Virus record (IMG/VR): IMGVR_UViG_3300037549_000107
Span: 1-20,030 of that record
DNA: 20,030 bases
Source of the DNA: a virus
Direction: 5' to 3' (one strand)
Shown: positions 1-7,172 of the stretch, one piece after another
Position numbering within the stretch: position 1 is the stretch's first letter
How the letters are laid out: the number at the start of each line of letters is the position of its first letter
Notes under the pieces: model-generated
What the model was told of the DNA's origin: nothing
The model's input: the letters and a program-made list of their open reading frames with translations, nothing else
Database searches by the model: none
Made by a program: the position numbers and the translations under genes

Positions 1-109
1 TCTGCCGGTCGCCGTGCCGAAGCTCGCTCAAGGTCAGAGTTGCAGCCGTGATGTTCACACGGCTCCTTTTCTGAATTTGGTCGAGCCTTGTTTTTTGTGG
101 ACGTGACAT
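1..109 (-). CDS. Partial phage gene, N-terminus only (unknown function)
   Basis: The first 36 codons of a minus-strand gene run off the left edge, beginning MSRPQKTRLDQIQKR. A strong Shine-Dalgarno (AAAGGAGGG, minus strand, about 117-126) sits 7 nt before the ATG at 109-107, which fixes the start. It follows the major capsid gene by 36 bp, so it is probably co-transcribed with it and may encode a virion or head-completion protein. The visible part is basic and then Thr/Leu-rich, and matches nothing I recognise. Confidence 0.6.
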   Translation of the reverse strand, partial: MSRPQKTRLDQIQKRSRVNITAATLTLSELRHGDRQ

Positions 110-145
110 GTTTTAACCCTCCTTTGTGGGGTTTAACGGTTGCGG

Positions 146-1084
146 TTAGATGGTGGTTGTCACGATGATGACGCGAACACCTTCTGTGCGCATGGCGTTA
201 ATCCACAAGTCGATGGTGATGTCCATGCTGTTGACCTTGGAAGTGGACTTTTCCACGCCCATGTCACCGATTTCCATTGCCATCGCAACGGACTGCGGAG
301 CTAGGACAACGCACGAGCGGGTCGTGGCGCCTTCTGGCAACACTGGCTGGGCAATCGTGCCACCACCCGTGCTGGAGCCAGCAAACACCTGCACCATGTA
401 CGTCTTACCAAGACCCTGGGCGACACCCGCAACATCGTTGGGAGTGGCAACCATGTAATCTTGGTTGATGAACTGGTCTTCGCCCATGAGGTCGGTGTTT
501 TCCTGACCTGTCACGCAAACCGTCGAGCCAGCGAAGTCGCTATATTGCAAATCGCTGTTGATGAAGGTCTGAGTGATGGCTTGCACGATTTCGTAAACGA
601 AACCGCCCGTGCCGTCGATGGTCACAACGCCGTCTGTGGCAGCGCTGATGGTCGTGGGCGCGGTGTCTGGGCCACCAACAAGGACGTTACCGACAGCAGC
701 GGCAACAGCCACGCGGTCAATGACACGTTCTTTGGCGTTGTTGAGCTGAGCCAGGATGTCGCTTGTGGGGTCAGCCAACAGCTCGTTGACATCGTACTTC
801 ATGTCAATCTGAATGGTCTTGGTGAAGCGACGCTTCGTGAACAAGCGGTTATCCAGCGCATAGTCGCCAAATTGCTTGTCAGGGTTGCGCGTGTTCACTT
901 CGTCCAATTCGATACGACCGATACGAGCGAAGTTGTTGGTCTTACCCTTGCTCGGCAGGAAGGTGATTGCCTTCGTGGCAACGAGCTTGGATTTGGTCTG
1001 TTGCGCCAACGCAAAGAAGCTGTCTTGAAAATTCAAGCGAGCGGCCTGCGAGATTGACGGGGAGGTGGTGTATGAAAGACCCAT
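146..1084 (-). CDS. Major capsid protein
   Basis: This 312-aa protein is the likely shell subunit of the phage head. I base the call on overall character: an N-terminal segment like those of podovirus-type capsid proteins (MGLSYTTSPSISQAARLNFQ), the RRFTKTIQIDMKYDVNEL region that resembles an E-loop/P-domain strand, a helix-rich middle, and a C-terminal beta strand after DMGVEKSTSK. Position supports it: scaffold and a small structural gene lie directly upstream. The Shine-Dalgarno AAGGAGAA lies 8 nt before the ATG. A terminator and a possible promoter lie in the 281-bp gap upstream, so it may have its own transcript at high level. Ends in TAA. Confidence 0.85.
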   Translation of the reverse strand: MGLSYTTSPSISQAARLNFQDSFFALAQQTKSKLVATKAITFLPSKGKTNNFARIGRIELDEVNTRNPDKQFGDYALDNRLFTKRRFTKTIQIDMKYDVNELLADPTSDILAQLNNAKERVIDRVAVAAAVGNVLVGGPDTAPTTISAATDGVVTIDGTGGFVYEIVQAITQTFINSDLQYSDFAGSTVCVTGQENTDLMGEDQFINQDYMVATPNDVAGVAQGLGKTYMVQVFAGSSTGGGTIAQPVLPEGATTRSCVVLAPQSVAMAMEIGDMGVEKSTSKVNSMDITIDLWINAMRTEGVRVIIVTTTI

Positions 1085-1143
1085 TGGGGTTCTCCTTCAA
1101 AGAGTTGAAAACGAGGGGTTTTGAACGATTTGAAGGTGTCCAG

Positions 1144-1155
1144 TAAGCCTGGGCT
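1144..1155. repeat. Short inverted repeat upstream of capsid gene
   Basis: AAGCC-TG-GGCTT is a perfect 5-bp palindrome with a 2-nt centre, in the leader of the capsid gene. It is short enough to arise by chance. Confidence 0.25.
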
Positions 1156-1217
1156 TCTAGCCTTGTTGGGCGGCTTATTTCCGCTGAGGGGCCATTGCTG
1201 GGTATCCCTAGGTGGTA

Positions 1218-1245
1218 AACATACCAAATGCGGTAATTTTTGCAA
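1218..1245 (-). promoter_or_regulatory. Possible promoter for capsid gene
   Basis: On the minus strand, TTGCAA (1245-1240) and TATGTT (1223-1218) are separated by 16 bp, and TGG precedes the -10, giving an extended -10 of TGnTATGTT. It lies after the terminator and about 130 bp before the capsid ATG. Both hexamers match consensus at only 4 of 6 positions. Confidence 0.35.
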
Positions 1246-1267
1246 TGAAAATAAATTTCGCGTAAGT

Positions 1268-1281
1268 GAAGACTGTAATCC
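1268..1281. promoter_or_regulatory. Dispersed palindromic operator, copy 1
   Basis: GAAGACTGTAATCC is one of eight copies of the imperfect palindrome. It sits just after the terminator and before the possible capsid promoter, about 185 bp upstream of the capsid start. Confidence 0.55.
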
Positions 1282-1284
1282 GCA

Positions 1285-1323
1285 CAAAAAGAGAGCCCCA
1301 CAACCCAGGAAGTGGAGCTCTCC
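1285..1323 (-). terminator. Rho-independent terminator
   Basis: On the minus strand GGAGAGCTCCAC (1323-1312) pairs with GTGGGGCTCTCT (1301-1290) over 12 bp with two G-U pairs and a 10-nt loop, followed directly by a short run of T. It lies 42 bp past the stop of the 245-aa gene, so it would end, or attenuate, the leftward transcript before the capsid gene. Confidence 0.8.
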
Positions 1324-1365
1324 TTGCGCGACAGACAGCGTGTTTGCGCTGCCTCGGTGCCTCTG

Positions 1366-2103
1366 TTACGCCACCTTCTTGGTGCCGTAAATCTTATCAT
1401 AAAGCTGCTTATAACCGATGGTGGGATGGTATTTCACCTTTTTGTCATCGGCAATGGCCTTGAGCTGGTCAAGGCTGAGCTTGCTGTCGTTTGCCTGTGG
1501 GTCATTGGCCGTGAATTTACCTTTGCCTTGCAGCTCCAGGTTTGCGCGGTCAATCGTTTCCTCGATGTCAGCCACATGCCCGCCAGCGCGGCGCACGATG
1601 GCGTCAGCGGTGATTGGCTCATGCTGTGCAGGCTTGAAAGCCTGGTTTGTCCACATGTATTCAGGGCCAACCATACCATGAATTTTGCGGGCAGCTTCTG
1701 ACCAAGCAACGCGGCGAGCGTGCTGGAGGGAACATGTTTTGTACAGCGGCACGCCTGAGAGGTCATTTGCGGCTGCGAAGTCTTGCAGCTCCTCAAAATT
1801 CATCTCCATGATGTCCTTGCCGACATACGACAACACTGCATTTGGTGCGTCATCGTTTTCTTCGATGCTGTCGATGAAAACCTGGCGCACCTTCATGACG
1901 CGCTTGTATTTGGGCTCCTCAGCACCGTTGACGGTCTTCTTGGCGCGGCCAATCCAAATGATGGCATAGCGTCGAACGACCATTTGCAGGGCTTTGTCCT
2001 CGTCAAGCGCGGGGATGATGCCCACGATGTTGTCAAAGCTCTCAATGTCGCCATCGGATGCTTTGAAGCTGCCGGAACAGGTAACTTTCAGTGTCTTGCT
2101 CAT
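1366..2103 (-). CDS. Structural-module protein of unknown function
   Basis: This 245-aa protein lies between scaffold and capsid genes. I chose the ATG at 2103 (MSKTLKVTC) because GAAGGA lies 8 nt upstream; a GTG start 27 nt earlier has none. The N-terminal 100 residues look like a beta-rich domain with conserved-looking RVMKVRQVFIDSI. The C-terminal SLDQLKAIADDKKVKYHP resembles HeH/LEM or SAP-like helical motifs (LkaIAdekgikyhp), known from phage and Rho N-terminal domains, so it might bind nucleic acid or a partner; this is by eye only. It shares the hexapeptide YMWTNQ (residues 149-154) with the portal protein. A palindromic operator lies just upstream. Confidence 0.75.
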   Translation of the reverse strand: MSKTLKVTCSGSFKASDGDIESFDNIVGIIPALDEDKALQMVVRRYAIIWIGRAKKTVNGAEEPKYKRVMKVRQVFIDSIEENDDAPNAVLSYVGKDIMEMNFEELQDFAAANDLSGVPLYKTCSLQHARRVAWSEAARKIHGMVGPEYMWTNQAFKPAQHEPITADAIVRRAGGHVADIEETIDRANLELQGKGKFTANDPQANDSKLSLDQLKAIADDKKVKYHPTIGYKQLYDKIYGTKKVA

Positions 2104-2140
2104 AGTGTTTTCCTTCTCTGGATAAAGCACATTTAAGTGC

Positions 2141-2154
2141 GGGTTGTAGTCTTC
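2141..2154. promoter_or_regulatory. Dispersed palindromic operator, copy 2
   Basis: Minus strand GAAGACTACAACCC, in the 69-bp gap between the scaffold stop and the next start. It is embedded in GGTTG-N7-CAACC and also adjoins a second inverted repeat, GTCTTC-N5-GAAGAC (2150-2166). No clear promoter is seen, so if functional it would act on passing transcription or mark a weak start. Confidence 0.5.
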
Positions 2155-2172
2155 AACCGGAAGACCAGCGGA

Positions 2173-3198
2173 TTACCCTTGCGAGATGCGAGGGTCATTC
2201 TCGTATGTCTTGGCCAGCTTGGTGCGTAGCTCTTGGATTTGGTCAGCCGTATGAGGGCCAGCCGTTAGCCTGCCCATTTGGGCGCGGAGGTCAGCGCGTA
2301 CCGCGTTCACGTCACCGCCAGACATATTGGCCTTGTCTGCGAAGTGCGCGAGGTTGGTTTCTTTGACGCCATAGCGCTGCATCATCGCCTGCGTGGCTTT
2401 ATCGACATTGCCCAGCGTGCGGTAAATCAGTGCTGTGTAAGCGTTGGGCAAGTGCTCCATGAGCTTCTGGTCTTGGTCGGTCATCAACCCCTTGAGGTTG
2501 TTGTAAGCCACGCCTGTGGTCTTCTCCCAATCGTCACCAAAGGCACCCTTCATGGTTTCTTTGAAGCCCTCAGGGTCGAACATAGCGGCCTGCTGAGCTT
2601 CACCGACAGCCTGGTATTGCTTGATGATTTCGTTCCCCTGCACTTCGCTGATACCGTTCTCCATGAATATCTTGCCCACAGCGGTCTTGACATCGGGGCT
2701 GGCCATATCGCCCTCGAATTTGTACGCGCTTGGGTCAGCGGGGCGCAGTTGCTTGTAAAACTCCTCACGAGCCTCTGGCGTGGCTGTCTTGAGGTCAGGA
2801 ATGACGGCTTTCTTGCCCACAAGCGTGTCGAGGTTGTCGATTTGCTTGAACAGGTCGGCCTCGCTCTTAATCTTCGCTGCCCACGGCTTATCCTTGTATT
2901 CGTCAGGGATTTTGAATGCAGGCGCGGATGTGTCGGGCTGTGTGGTGGATTGCTCGCCTGGTTTCGCTTCGGCTGAGGTCGTTGTGGTCGTTTGACCAGT
3001 CTGGCCATCGGTTGTGGTTCCAGACGTTGAGCCCGCGCCAGCCGGTTGCGTGGTCGTCTGTTGGCCGTTTCCCGCGCCACCAGCAGGCTGTGTGGTCGTG
3101 GTTGATGTCTGAGTGCCAACACCTGCACCAGACGCGCCTGGCGAGGCTGTGGTGGTCGTTGGCGATGCGGTTGTGGTCGTTGTGGCGGCTTCGGTCAT
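2173..3198 (-). CDS. Capsid scaffolding protein
   Basis: This 341-aa protein is the probable internal scaffold that guides capsid assembly. About 90 N-terminal residues are low-complexity Thr/Gly/Gln/Ala (runs of TTTTT and repeated TTTTASP and TTTQPAG). The rest is charged and helical, with IPDEYKDKPWAAKIKSEADL followed by a LVGKKAVIPDLKTATPEA region, the W-to-GKK spacing seen in many siphovirus/podovirus scaffolds. Its position two genes before the major capsid protein fits. The start overlaps the stop of the 70-aa gene (TAATG), which suggests translational coupling. It could alternatively be a minor head protein with a mucin-like N-terminus. Confidence 0.75.
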   Translation of the reverse strand: MTEAATTTTTASPTTTTASPGASGAGVGTQTSTTTTQPAGGAGNGQQTTTQPAGAGSTSGTTTDGQTGQTTTTTSAEAKPGEQSTTQPDTSAPAFKIPDEYKDKPWAAKIKSEADLFKQIDNLDTLVGKKAVIPDLKTATPEAREEFYKQLRPADPSAYKFEGDMASPDVKTAVGKIFMENGISEVQGNEIIKQYQAVGEAQQAAMFDPEGFKETMKGAFGDDWEKTTGVAYNNLKGLMTDQDQKLMEHLPNAYTALIYRTLGNVDKATQAMMQRYGVKETNLAHFADKANMSGGDVNAVRADLRAQMGRLTAGPHTADQIQELRTKLAKTYENDPRISQG

Positions 3199-3410
3199 TA
3201 TGCAGCTCCTGGTGTGTGTGGTGGGATGGTAAGGACGGTCTGGGTAACAGCTTTGCTGGCGGGGAAAGCCTGGGCGAATTCGCTGTTGGGGTAAACTTGA
3301 ACGGTGCCAGGGGTGACAAGCTCTTGTGATGGCGTCAGCGTCACCTGCGTTGCGCCTTGCACAATCACAGTTGGGTTGACGTTATCGTTGAGCTTGTCAC
3401 CACAGGACAT
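3198..3410 (-). CDS. Small hypothetical structural-module protein
   Basis: A 70-aa protein, MSCGDKLNDNVNPT..., rich in V, T and P with predicted beta strands and no charged helices. Only 3 nt separate its ATG from the upstream TAA, and its own stop overlaps the scaffold start, so it is tightly coupled in the head operon. No motif recognised. Size and composition would suit a small decoration or connector protein, but nothing proves this. Confidence 0.6.
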   Translation of the reverse strand: MSCGDKLNDNVNPTVIVQGATQVTLTPSQELVTPGTVQVYPNSEFAQAFPASKAVTQTVLTIPPHTPGAA

Positions 3411-3413
3411 GGC

Positions 3414-3914
3414 TTACACCACGAATTTGTCGGCAAACATTGCGGCTGGCATGTACCAAGAATAAGCTCCATCGGTACACCAGTAATCACCAACCCCACA
3501 GATATTGCCCGCAAGCAATGCGCGTGTGCTGCCGTCTTCCAGCGTCACAAGGCTGTCAGTTGTTGCCGCACCCTCGACAGGTGGCTCGACAGCAATGATT
3601 TTACCGGCTTGGATTGTTGTGGGCTTTGACGAATAGGTGGGGAGTGGGGAAGGATTTAAGCCATCTCCAGAGCTGTCTGCCCCAACCATTGTTTTTTTTT
3701 GCACTTCTTGGTCGATGTTATCAATCGAGGTGTCAGCGGTCAGCGTCATGCTGCCGTCTTCGGCCTCAACGAGCTCATTGCCGACAGCAGGAAACGCTGG
3801 CTGTGCTGCAAGCCACTCCTTGGTGACCTTGAAGGGCTGCGGCAAGACGGTGAACAGCTCAACGCTGCCATCTTCTTGAACAGGGCCTAATCCGGTGATT
3901 TGGTGAGTTTTCAT
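3414..3914 (-). CDS. Structural-module protein, paralog of the neighbour at 3924-4190
   Basis: This 166-aa protein has an N-terminal domain (residues 1-64, MKTHQITGLGPVQEDG) clearly related to the 88-aa protein encoded immediately upstream: both share THxITGxGPVQ, LFTV, a P-xxxG motif and DGxxTL. It adds about 100 residues containing VTLEDGSTRALLAGNICGVG and GAYSWYMPAAMF, which look beta-rich. A run of nine A lies at the domain junction (codons for QKKT). The Shine-Dalgarno GGAGC precedes the ATG. Function unknown; a decoration or baseplate-type small virion protein is possible. Confidence 0.65.
   Translation of the reverse strand: MKTHQITGLGPVQEDGSVELFTVLPQPFKVTKEWLAAQPAFPAVGNELVEAEDGSMTLTADTSIDNIDQEVQKKTMVGADSSGDGLNPSPLPTYSSKPTTIQAGKIIAVEPPVEGAATTDSLVTLEDGSTRALLAGNICGVGDYWCTDGAYSWYMPAAMFADKFVV
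3692..3700 (-). repeat. A9 homopolymer inside coding sequence
   Basis: Nine consecutive A on the coding (minus) strand at the boundary between the two domains of the 166-aa protein. It is the longest homopolymer I saw in a coding region here and is a possible slippage site. Confidence 0.5.
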
Positions 3915-3923
3915 GTTTGCTCC

Positions 3924-4190
3924 TTACAGTGTTTCAGGATTGGCCACATCGCCACCGTCATCAACGGGGTCGATTTGTGGCTGCTCTGGCACAGGAGCAC
4001 CTGGGTTTGAGATGAGGGTGACTGTGCCATCACCGTTGTCAGTCAGTTGGTCGCCTGGTACGGGCGTGCGCGTGAAGGCTGTAATCTGCGCGGCAGTGGC
4101 AAAGTACGGTGCAGGGCGCACGGTAAAGAGGATTGTGGTGCCGTTCGGTTGCACAGGGCCAACGCCTGTGATGTCGTGTGTCGTGCTCAT
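3924..4190 (-). CDS. Small structural-module protein, paralog of the neighbour at 3414-3914
   Basis: An 88-aa protein, MSTTHDITGVGPVQPNG, that corresponds to the N-terminal domain of the next gene. Its C-terminus (PGAPVPEQPQIDPVDDGGD) is Pro/Asp-rich and probably disordered. The ATG overlaps the preceding stop (ATGA) and AAGGA lies about 9 nt upstream. The pair looks like a tandem duplication followed by gain or loss of the second domain. No known family recognised. Confidence 0.65.
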   Translation of the reverse strand: MSTTHDITGVGPVQPNGTTILFTVRPAPYFATAAQITAFTRTPVPGDQLTDNGDGTVTLISNPGAPVPEQPQIDPVDDGGDVANPETL

Positions 4191-4549
4191 TCAATGTCCT
4201 TTCGCATGTCGGGCGTGAGGAATGGACGCACCCAATCCAGATAAAACGCTGATTTGAGCCTCACGTCCACCATTTTCAATGTGTCCTTGTAGTGTGGCGA
4301 GCTGAACATTCCAGAGTGTTGCACGAGCGACTTAATGAACAGTTGCCCGTCAGGTGATTGCGCGAGCGCTTGCACGGTGGCTTTCCATGTCTCCAGCTCT
4401 GCAATCTGGAATTCTTTGGCTTCTTTGCGCTTTTGCGCAGCCTCAGCGAATGCGTCCGTTTGGAGCATTTGGTTGAGCAGAGGGTGGCCAGTGCTGACCT
4501 TTCCCTCTGTCTCAGGTGCTTGGGATGCCTGCGGCTTGTGTTTGACCAT
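4187..4549 (-). CDS. Bbp19-like small virion-module protein
   Basis: A 120-aa protein placed directly after the portal gene. Residues about 65-110 (SPDGQLFIKSLVQHSGMF ... KSAFYLDWVRPFL) follow the pattern of the Bbp19-like phage domain: a short helix with G, a long helix, a spacer, then a basic residue and a final hydrophobic helix. Proteins of that family lie next to T7-like portal genes in many podoviruses and have no proven role. The assignment is by pattern only. The start overlaps the end of the portal gene by 38 nt; AGGAGC lies 8 nt before the ATG. Confidence 0.6.
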   Translation of the reverse strand: MVKHKPQASQAPETEGKVSTGHPLLNQMLQTDAFAEAAQKRKEAKEFQIAELETWKATVQALAQSPDGQLFIKSLVQHSGMFSSPHYKDTLKMVDVRLKSAFYLDWVRPFLTPDMRKDIE

Positions 4550-6461
4550 TTCTAATTGCTCCTGCTGATGCCATCAATTGTGACGCAGTGGCACCATCTT
4601 TGGCGGCTGATGCCAATTGTGCGTTGCCCGCAGCCTGGGCTTGTTGTTGCCGCGCTTGCGCTGCCTGCGCAATTATTGCCTTGAAGTCATCGGCACTAAT
4701 CATGATTTTCGCGTCGATGTCGAGGTTGTCGTTGATATCCTTGAGGAGCTGATACCAGTCGATGGCATGAACGATGTCAGGGTACAGCGCGGCCACAGCC
4801 GTGATGCTCTGTATCATTTGCACGAGGTTCTGGATTTTCTGCGTGCGCAGCAGGTTTTCCAGCTCGTTGTTGAATTCCAGCTCATACCAAGGTTTGCCTG
4901 CGGCGAAGCATTGCAGCACGGCGTCAGGGATGATTTGCGTCAGCTTTTGCTTTGCCGACATCTTGGCAGCGGCCTGAGGGTGCTTTTCTTGGTTGACGCC
5001 CAGCTCACCACATTCCCAGCAAATACTGATGGCGCGGCGCACGTCAGGGATAAGGCGCTCATTCTTCTGCCGGATGAGGATGCCCGCCAGGCTCTTGCCG
5101 CGGATATTGTAGCGCTGCAAACTCTCTGTGGCCGTCATGGTGTTGTCGCTGTTGAAATCGAGCAGCGCGTCCACCTTGAAGGCGGTCGTGATTTTGCCGT
5201 TAAGGTACGGGATTAAAAACTTGATGATGTCGCTGGGGTCACCCACGTCATGAATCGGGAACACCGGCGCCTGAGAGCCAGCGGCGAATTGCTGGTTGAA
5301 GATTGTCAGGCCGTTGGCGCTCGTATCGAGCACGCTGTCACCGAAAATGGCATTGCCATACGCTCCAAGCGCTGGGTTGGCCATCTTTTCCATAATCTCC
5401 TGGGTGATGGCAAACATGTAATTGTTGCTGCTGATGGTGCTGAGCAGCATGGTGCCAGAGCTGCGGCCATAGTCTTCACCGCGCACCTTGATTTGGCGGC
5501 ACATGTTGACGGGGCGCTCTCTGAAACTTTCCTCACAGAAAATCTTGTTGATTGCGCTGCCGCTATCCATAAACCAGACACCGCGCCATTTGAAACCCTT
5601 CTTGCCCAGCAGTTTGGGGTCGAAGTCTTCGCGGGGCATCCACAAAAACACGAGGTCAAATTCCTGCGTGAGGTTGCGTTGGTTCCATGCGTTTTGGATT
5701 TGCTGGGGAAGCTGTGAAAGCGCCTCTGTGGTCACTGTGCCGTCAGGCATGCAGAATTCTTCCACAATGCGTGCGCAGCTCCAATGGTTCATGGCATAGC
5801 CAAAATCAGGCGCACCGCTCTTGCCTTCCTTGATGCGCGTGTTGTCGATGCCATAATTGCGGGCAACCATGCAATTCTCGTCAATGCCGCGCAGGAAGCC
5901 CTGATTTTTGAATAGGCCAATGCCTGAGGTGCCAAAGCTGAATTGGTCATAGCTGTATGGCTGGAGAGCGGCCACATAACCGGCGTCTGGGTGGTTCATG
6001 TGGTAAAGCGTTTGCTCTGTGACGTAGCGATACCAGTTTTTTACGGTGTTTTCGTCAACGAGGGCTTTTACCCAACGGCTGGGGCGCACCTTGAAGACGT
6101 TCTCGCCGGTTTCCCACATGATGCCGACGAGGTAATCACCCGCCTGGTTGACGCTGATGGCGCTGGTGGGGTCATCCACAAACTCGTCAAGCTGGCGGCT
6201 TTTGACGTTTTGATTTGTCCACATGTAATCCGGCTGCACACTGATGCCGGTGACCTGTGAAATTCTATCCCAAATGGGCTTGTACCGCTCGCCGTTGGCT
6301 TTCAGCTCGGTATAAATGCGGTAAATCTTCTGAAAGTCATCCTGGTCATCGGGCTGACCCTGTGGTGGCATAACGGGAGGCGGTGGCGTTCCTGGCAACG
6401 CTGACGTGACCATGACGGGCGTGGGCTCTTTAGGCCCTTGGGCGTTCCCGCGGCGTGCCAT
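4512..6461 (-). CDS. Portal protein (podovirus head-to-tail connector)
   Basis: This 649-aa protein forms the dodecameric ring at the capsid vertex through which DNA enters and leaves. The length and character match the T7 gp8-type head-to-tail connector family: a helical start (DDFQKIYRIYTELKANGERY), the segment DDPTSAISVNQAGDYLVGIM, the stretch DQFSFGTSGIGLFKNQGF, and a Gln/Ala-rich C-terminal helix (residues about 600-625) that likely forms the barrel. The first 40 residues are Pro-rich and probably flexible. It sits between TerL and the scaffold/capsid genes, as in most podoviruses. The Shine-Dalgarno is weak and the stop of the preceding gene overlaps, so translation may be coupled. Confidence 0.92.
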   Translation of the reverse strand: MARRGNAQGPKEPTPVMVTSALPGTPPPPVMPPQGQPDDQDDFQKIYRIYTELKANGERYKPIWDRISQVTGISVQPDYMWTNQNVKSRQLDEFVDDPTSAISVNQAGDYLVGIMWETGENVFKVRPSRWVKALVDENTVKNWYRYVTEQTLYHMNHPDAGYVAALQPYSYDQFSFGTSGIGLFKNQGFLRGIDENCMVARNYGIDNTRIKEGKSGAPDFGYAMNHWSCARIVEEFCMPDGTVTTEALSQLPQQIQNAWNQRNLTQEFDLVFLWMPREDFDPKLLGKKGFKWRGVWFMDSGSAINKIFCEESFRERPVNMCRQIKVRGEDYGRSSGTMLLSTISSNNYMFAITQEIMEKMANPALGAYGNAIFGDSVLDTSANGLTIFNQQFAAGSQAPVFPIHDVGDPSDIIKFLIPYLNGKITTAFKVDALLDFNSDNTMTATESLQRYNIRGKSLAGILIRQKNERLIPDVRRAISICWECGELGVNQEKHPQAAAKMSAKQKLTQIIPDAVLQCFAAGKPWYELEFNNELENLLRTQKIQNLVQMIQSITAVAALYPDIVHAIDWYQLLKDINDNLDIDAKIMISADDFKAIIAQAAQARQQQAQAAGNAQLASAAKDGATASQLMASAGAIRNGQTQAAGIPST

Positions 6462-6463
6462 GC

Positions 6464-6736
6464 TCAGTTACCGAAAATGTTGCTGATGCCGCCGCCGACT
6501 GAGCCAGGGGATAGGGGAGAGCCTGCCGACTGGCCTGCTGTAGCGAGGAGAGAGCTGCGTTGTGTCGCTGCGGCTTGGGATTTTCCCGTGAGCTGCTGCA
6601 ATAGGCCGCTGGCTGCATCGGTCGAGCCGGTCGCGCCGCCTGACATGGCGTTTGAAATTGCAAGACCTGCGGAAGCTGCGGAAGCTGCGGCGCCGACTGC
6701 TGTGGCAACGCCTGCAAGGGTAACTCCACCTGACAT
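6464..6736 (-). CDS. Small Ala/Gly-rich protein
   Basis: A 90-aa protein with an N-terminal small-residue hydrophobic stretch (TLAGVATAVGAAASAASAGL) and a Gly/Ser-rich tail. GAGG lies 7 nt before the ATG. The hydrophobic part could be a membrane-active or virion-internal helix, similar in style to the N-termini of podovirus internal or ejection proteins, but it is too short and compositionally biased to assign. It lies immediately upstream of the portal gene. Confidence 0.6.
   Translation of the reverse strand: MSGGVTLAGVATAVGAAASAASAGLAISNAMSGGATGSTDAASGLLQQLTGKSQAAATQRSSLLATAGQSAGSPLSPGSVGGGISNIFGN
6667..6690. repeat. Short 9-bp tandem repeat in coding sequence
   Basis: ctgcggaag repeats 2.7 times, encoding the AASAAS segment of the Ala/Gly-rich protein. 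Probably a simple replication-slippage repeat. Confidence 0.5.
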
Positions 6737-6737
6737 G

Positions 6738-7172
6738 TTAAACCTCTTTTGTTCGAGTTGTCAGACGGCTCCACTCGTCTGTGAATTCTTCTTCTGCTTT
6801 TTTAACATCATTTGCGTCCGTTGCAAACAACATAGTGATGGTTGTCTGCTCGGCAGCCACAAAGACTTGTTTCCGGTCAGCGCTGGCGGCCAGTGCATGA
6901 TAGCCAATTAAATTTACAAAGTCATCCCCTCTGTACACGAGGCAGTTGCCGCTGATGATGACTATGGTGGGGATTTTGATGTGGGCGCCGGTCAGGATGC
7001 TGTCGGCTGGCATCGTGAGCGTGCGGCAATACATGCCAGCGTGCAGGAAGTGCTCAACCTTAAACGGTATTTGCTCCCAATTCTCAGCGCTAAAATCCTC
7101 TAGGCGCCTGGCGTTGTCGCGGGCTTTCTGCAACATGGCCGGAATGCCAGTGATGAGTGCCGGTACGGTCAT
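6738..7172 (-). CDS. Cupin-like phage protein
   Basis: A 144-aa protein in which residues about 38-115 have cupin-type order: KVEHFLHAGMYCRTLTMPAD, then a LTGAHIKIPTIVIISG strand pair, a GDD turn, and FVAAEQTTITMLFAT near the end. Small cupin-like proteins of this kind are often encoded between terminase and portal genes in podoviruses; their role is unknown. The C-terminal helix DVKKAEEEFTDEWSRL also recurs in that family as I know it. The ATG overlaps the previous TGA (ATGA). A palindromic operator lies 22 bp upstream, within the end of the preceding gene. Confidence 0.6.
   Translation of the reverse strand: MTVPALITGIPAMLQKARDNARRLEDFSAENWEQIPFKVEHFLHAGMYCRTLTMPADSILTGAHIKIPTIVIISGNCLVYRGDDFVNLIGYHALAASADRKQVFVAAEQTTITMLFATDANDVKKAEEEFTDEWSRLTTRTKEV

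Larger units (their letters stand above)
1085..1365. other. Intergenic regulatory gap upstream of capsid gene
   Basis: This 281-bp stretch has no credible gene. Read on the minus strand it holds, in order, a rho-independent terminator (1285-1323), one copy of the dispersed palindrome (1268-1281), a possible promoter (1218-1245), a short perfect inverted repeat (1144-1155) and the capsid Shine-Dalgarno. This arrangement separates capsid transcription from the upstream structural genes. Confidence 0.6.

Noticed and set aside
461-1057. Long plus-strand frame opposite the capsid gene
   Set aside because: Shadow of the capsid coding sequence on the opposite strand; no ribosome site and no sensible product.
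5462-5480. Half-match to the palindrome inside the portal gene (CATAGTCTTCA)
   Set aside because: Only one arm matches, so it was not counted as an operator; similar half-matches occur at about 5299 and 14319.
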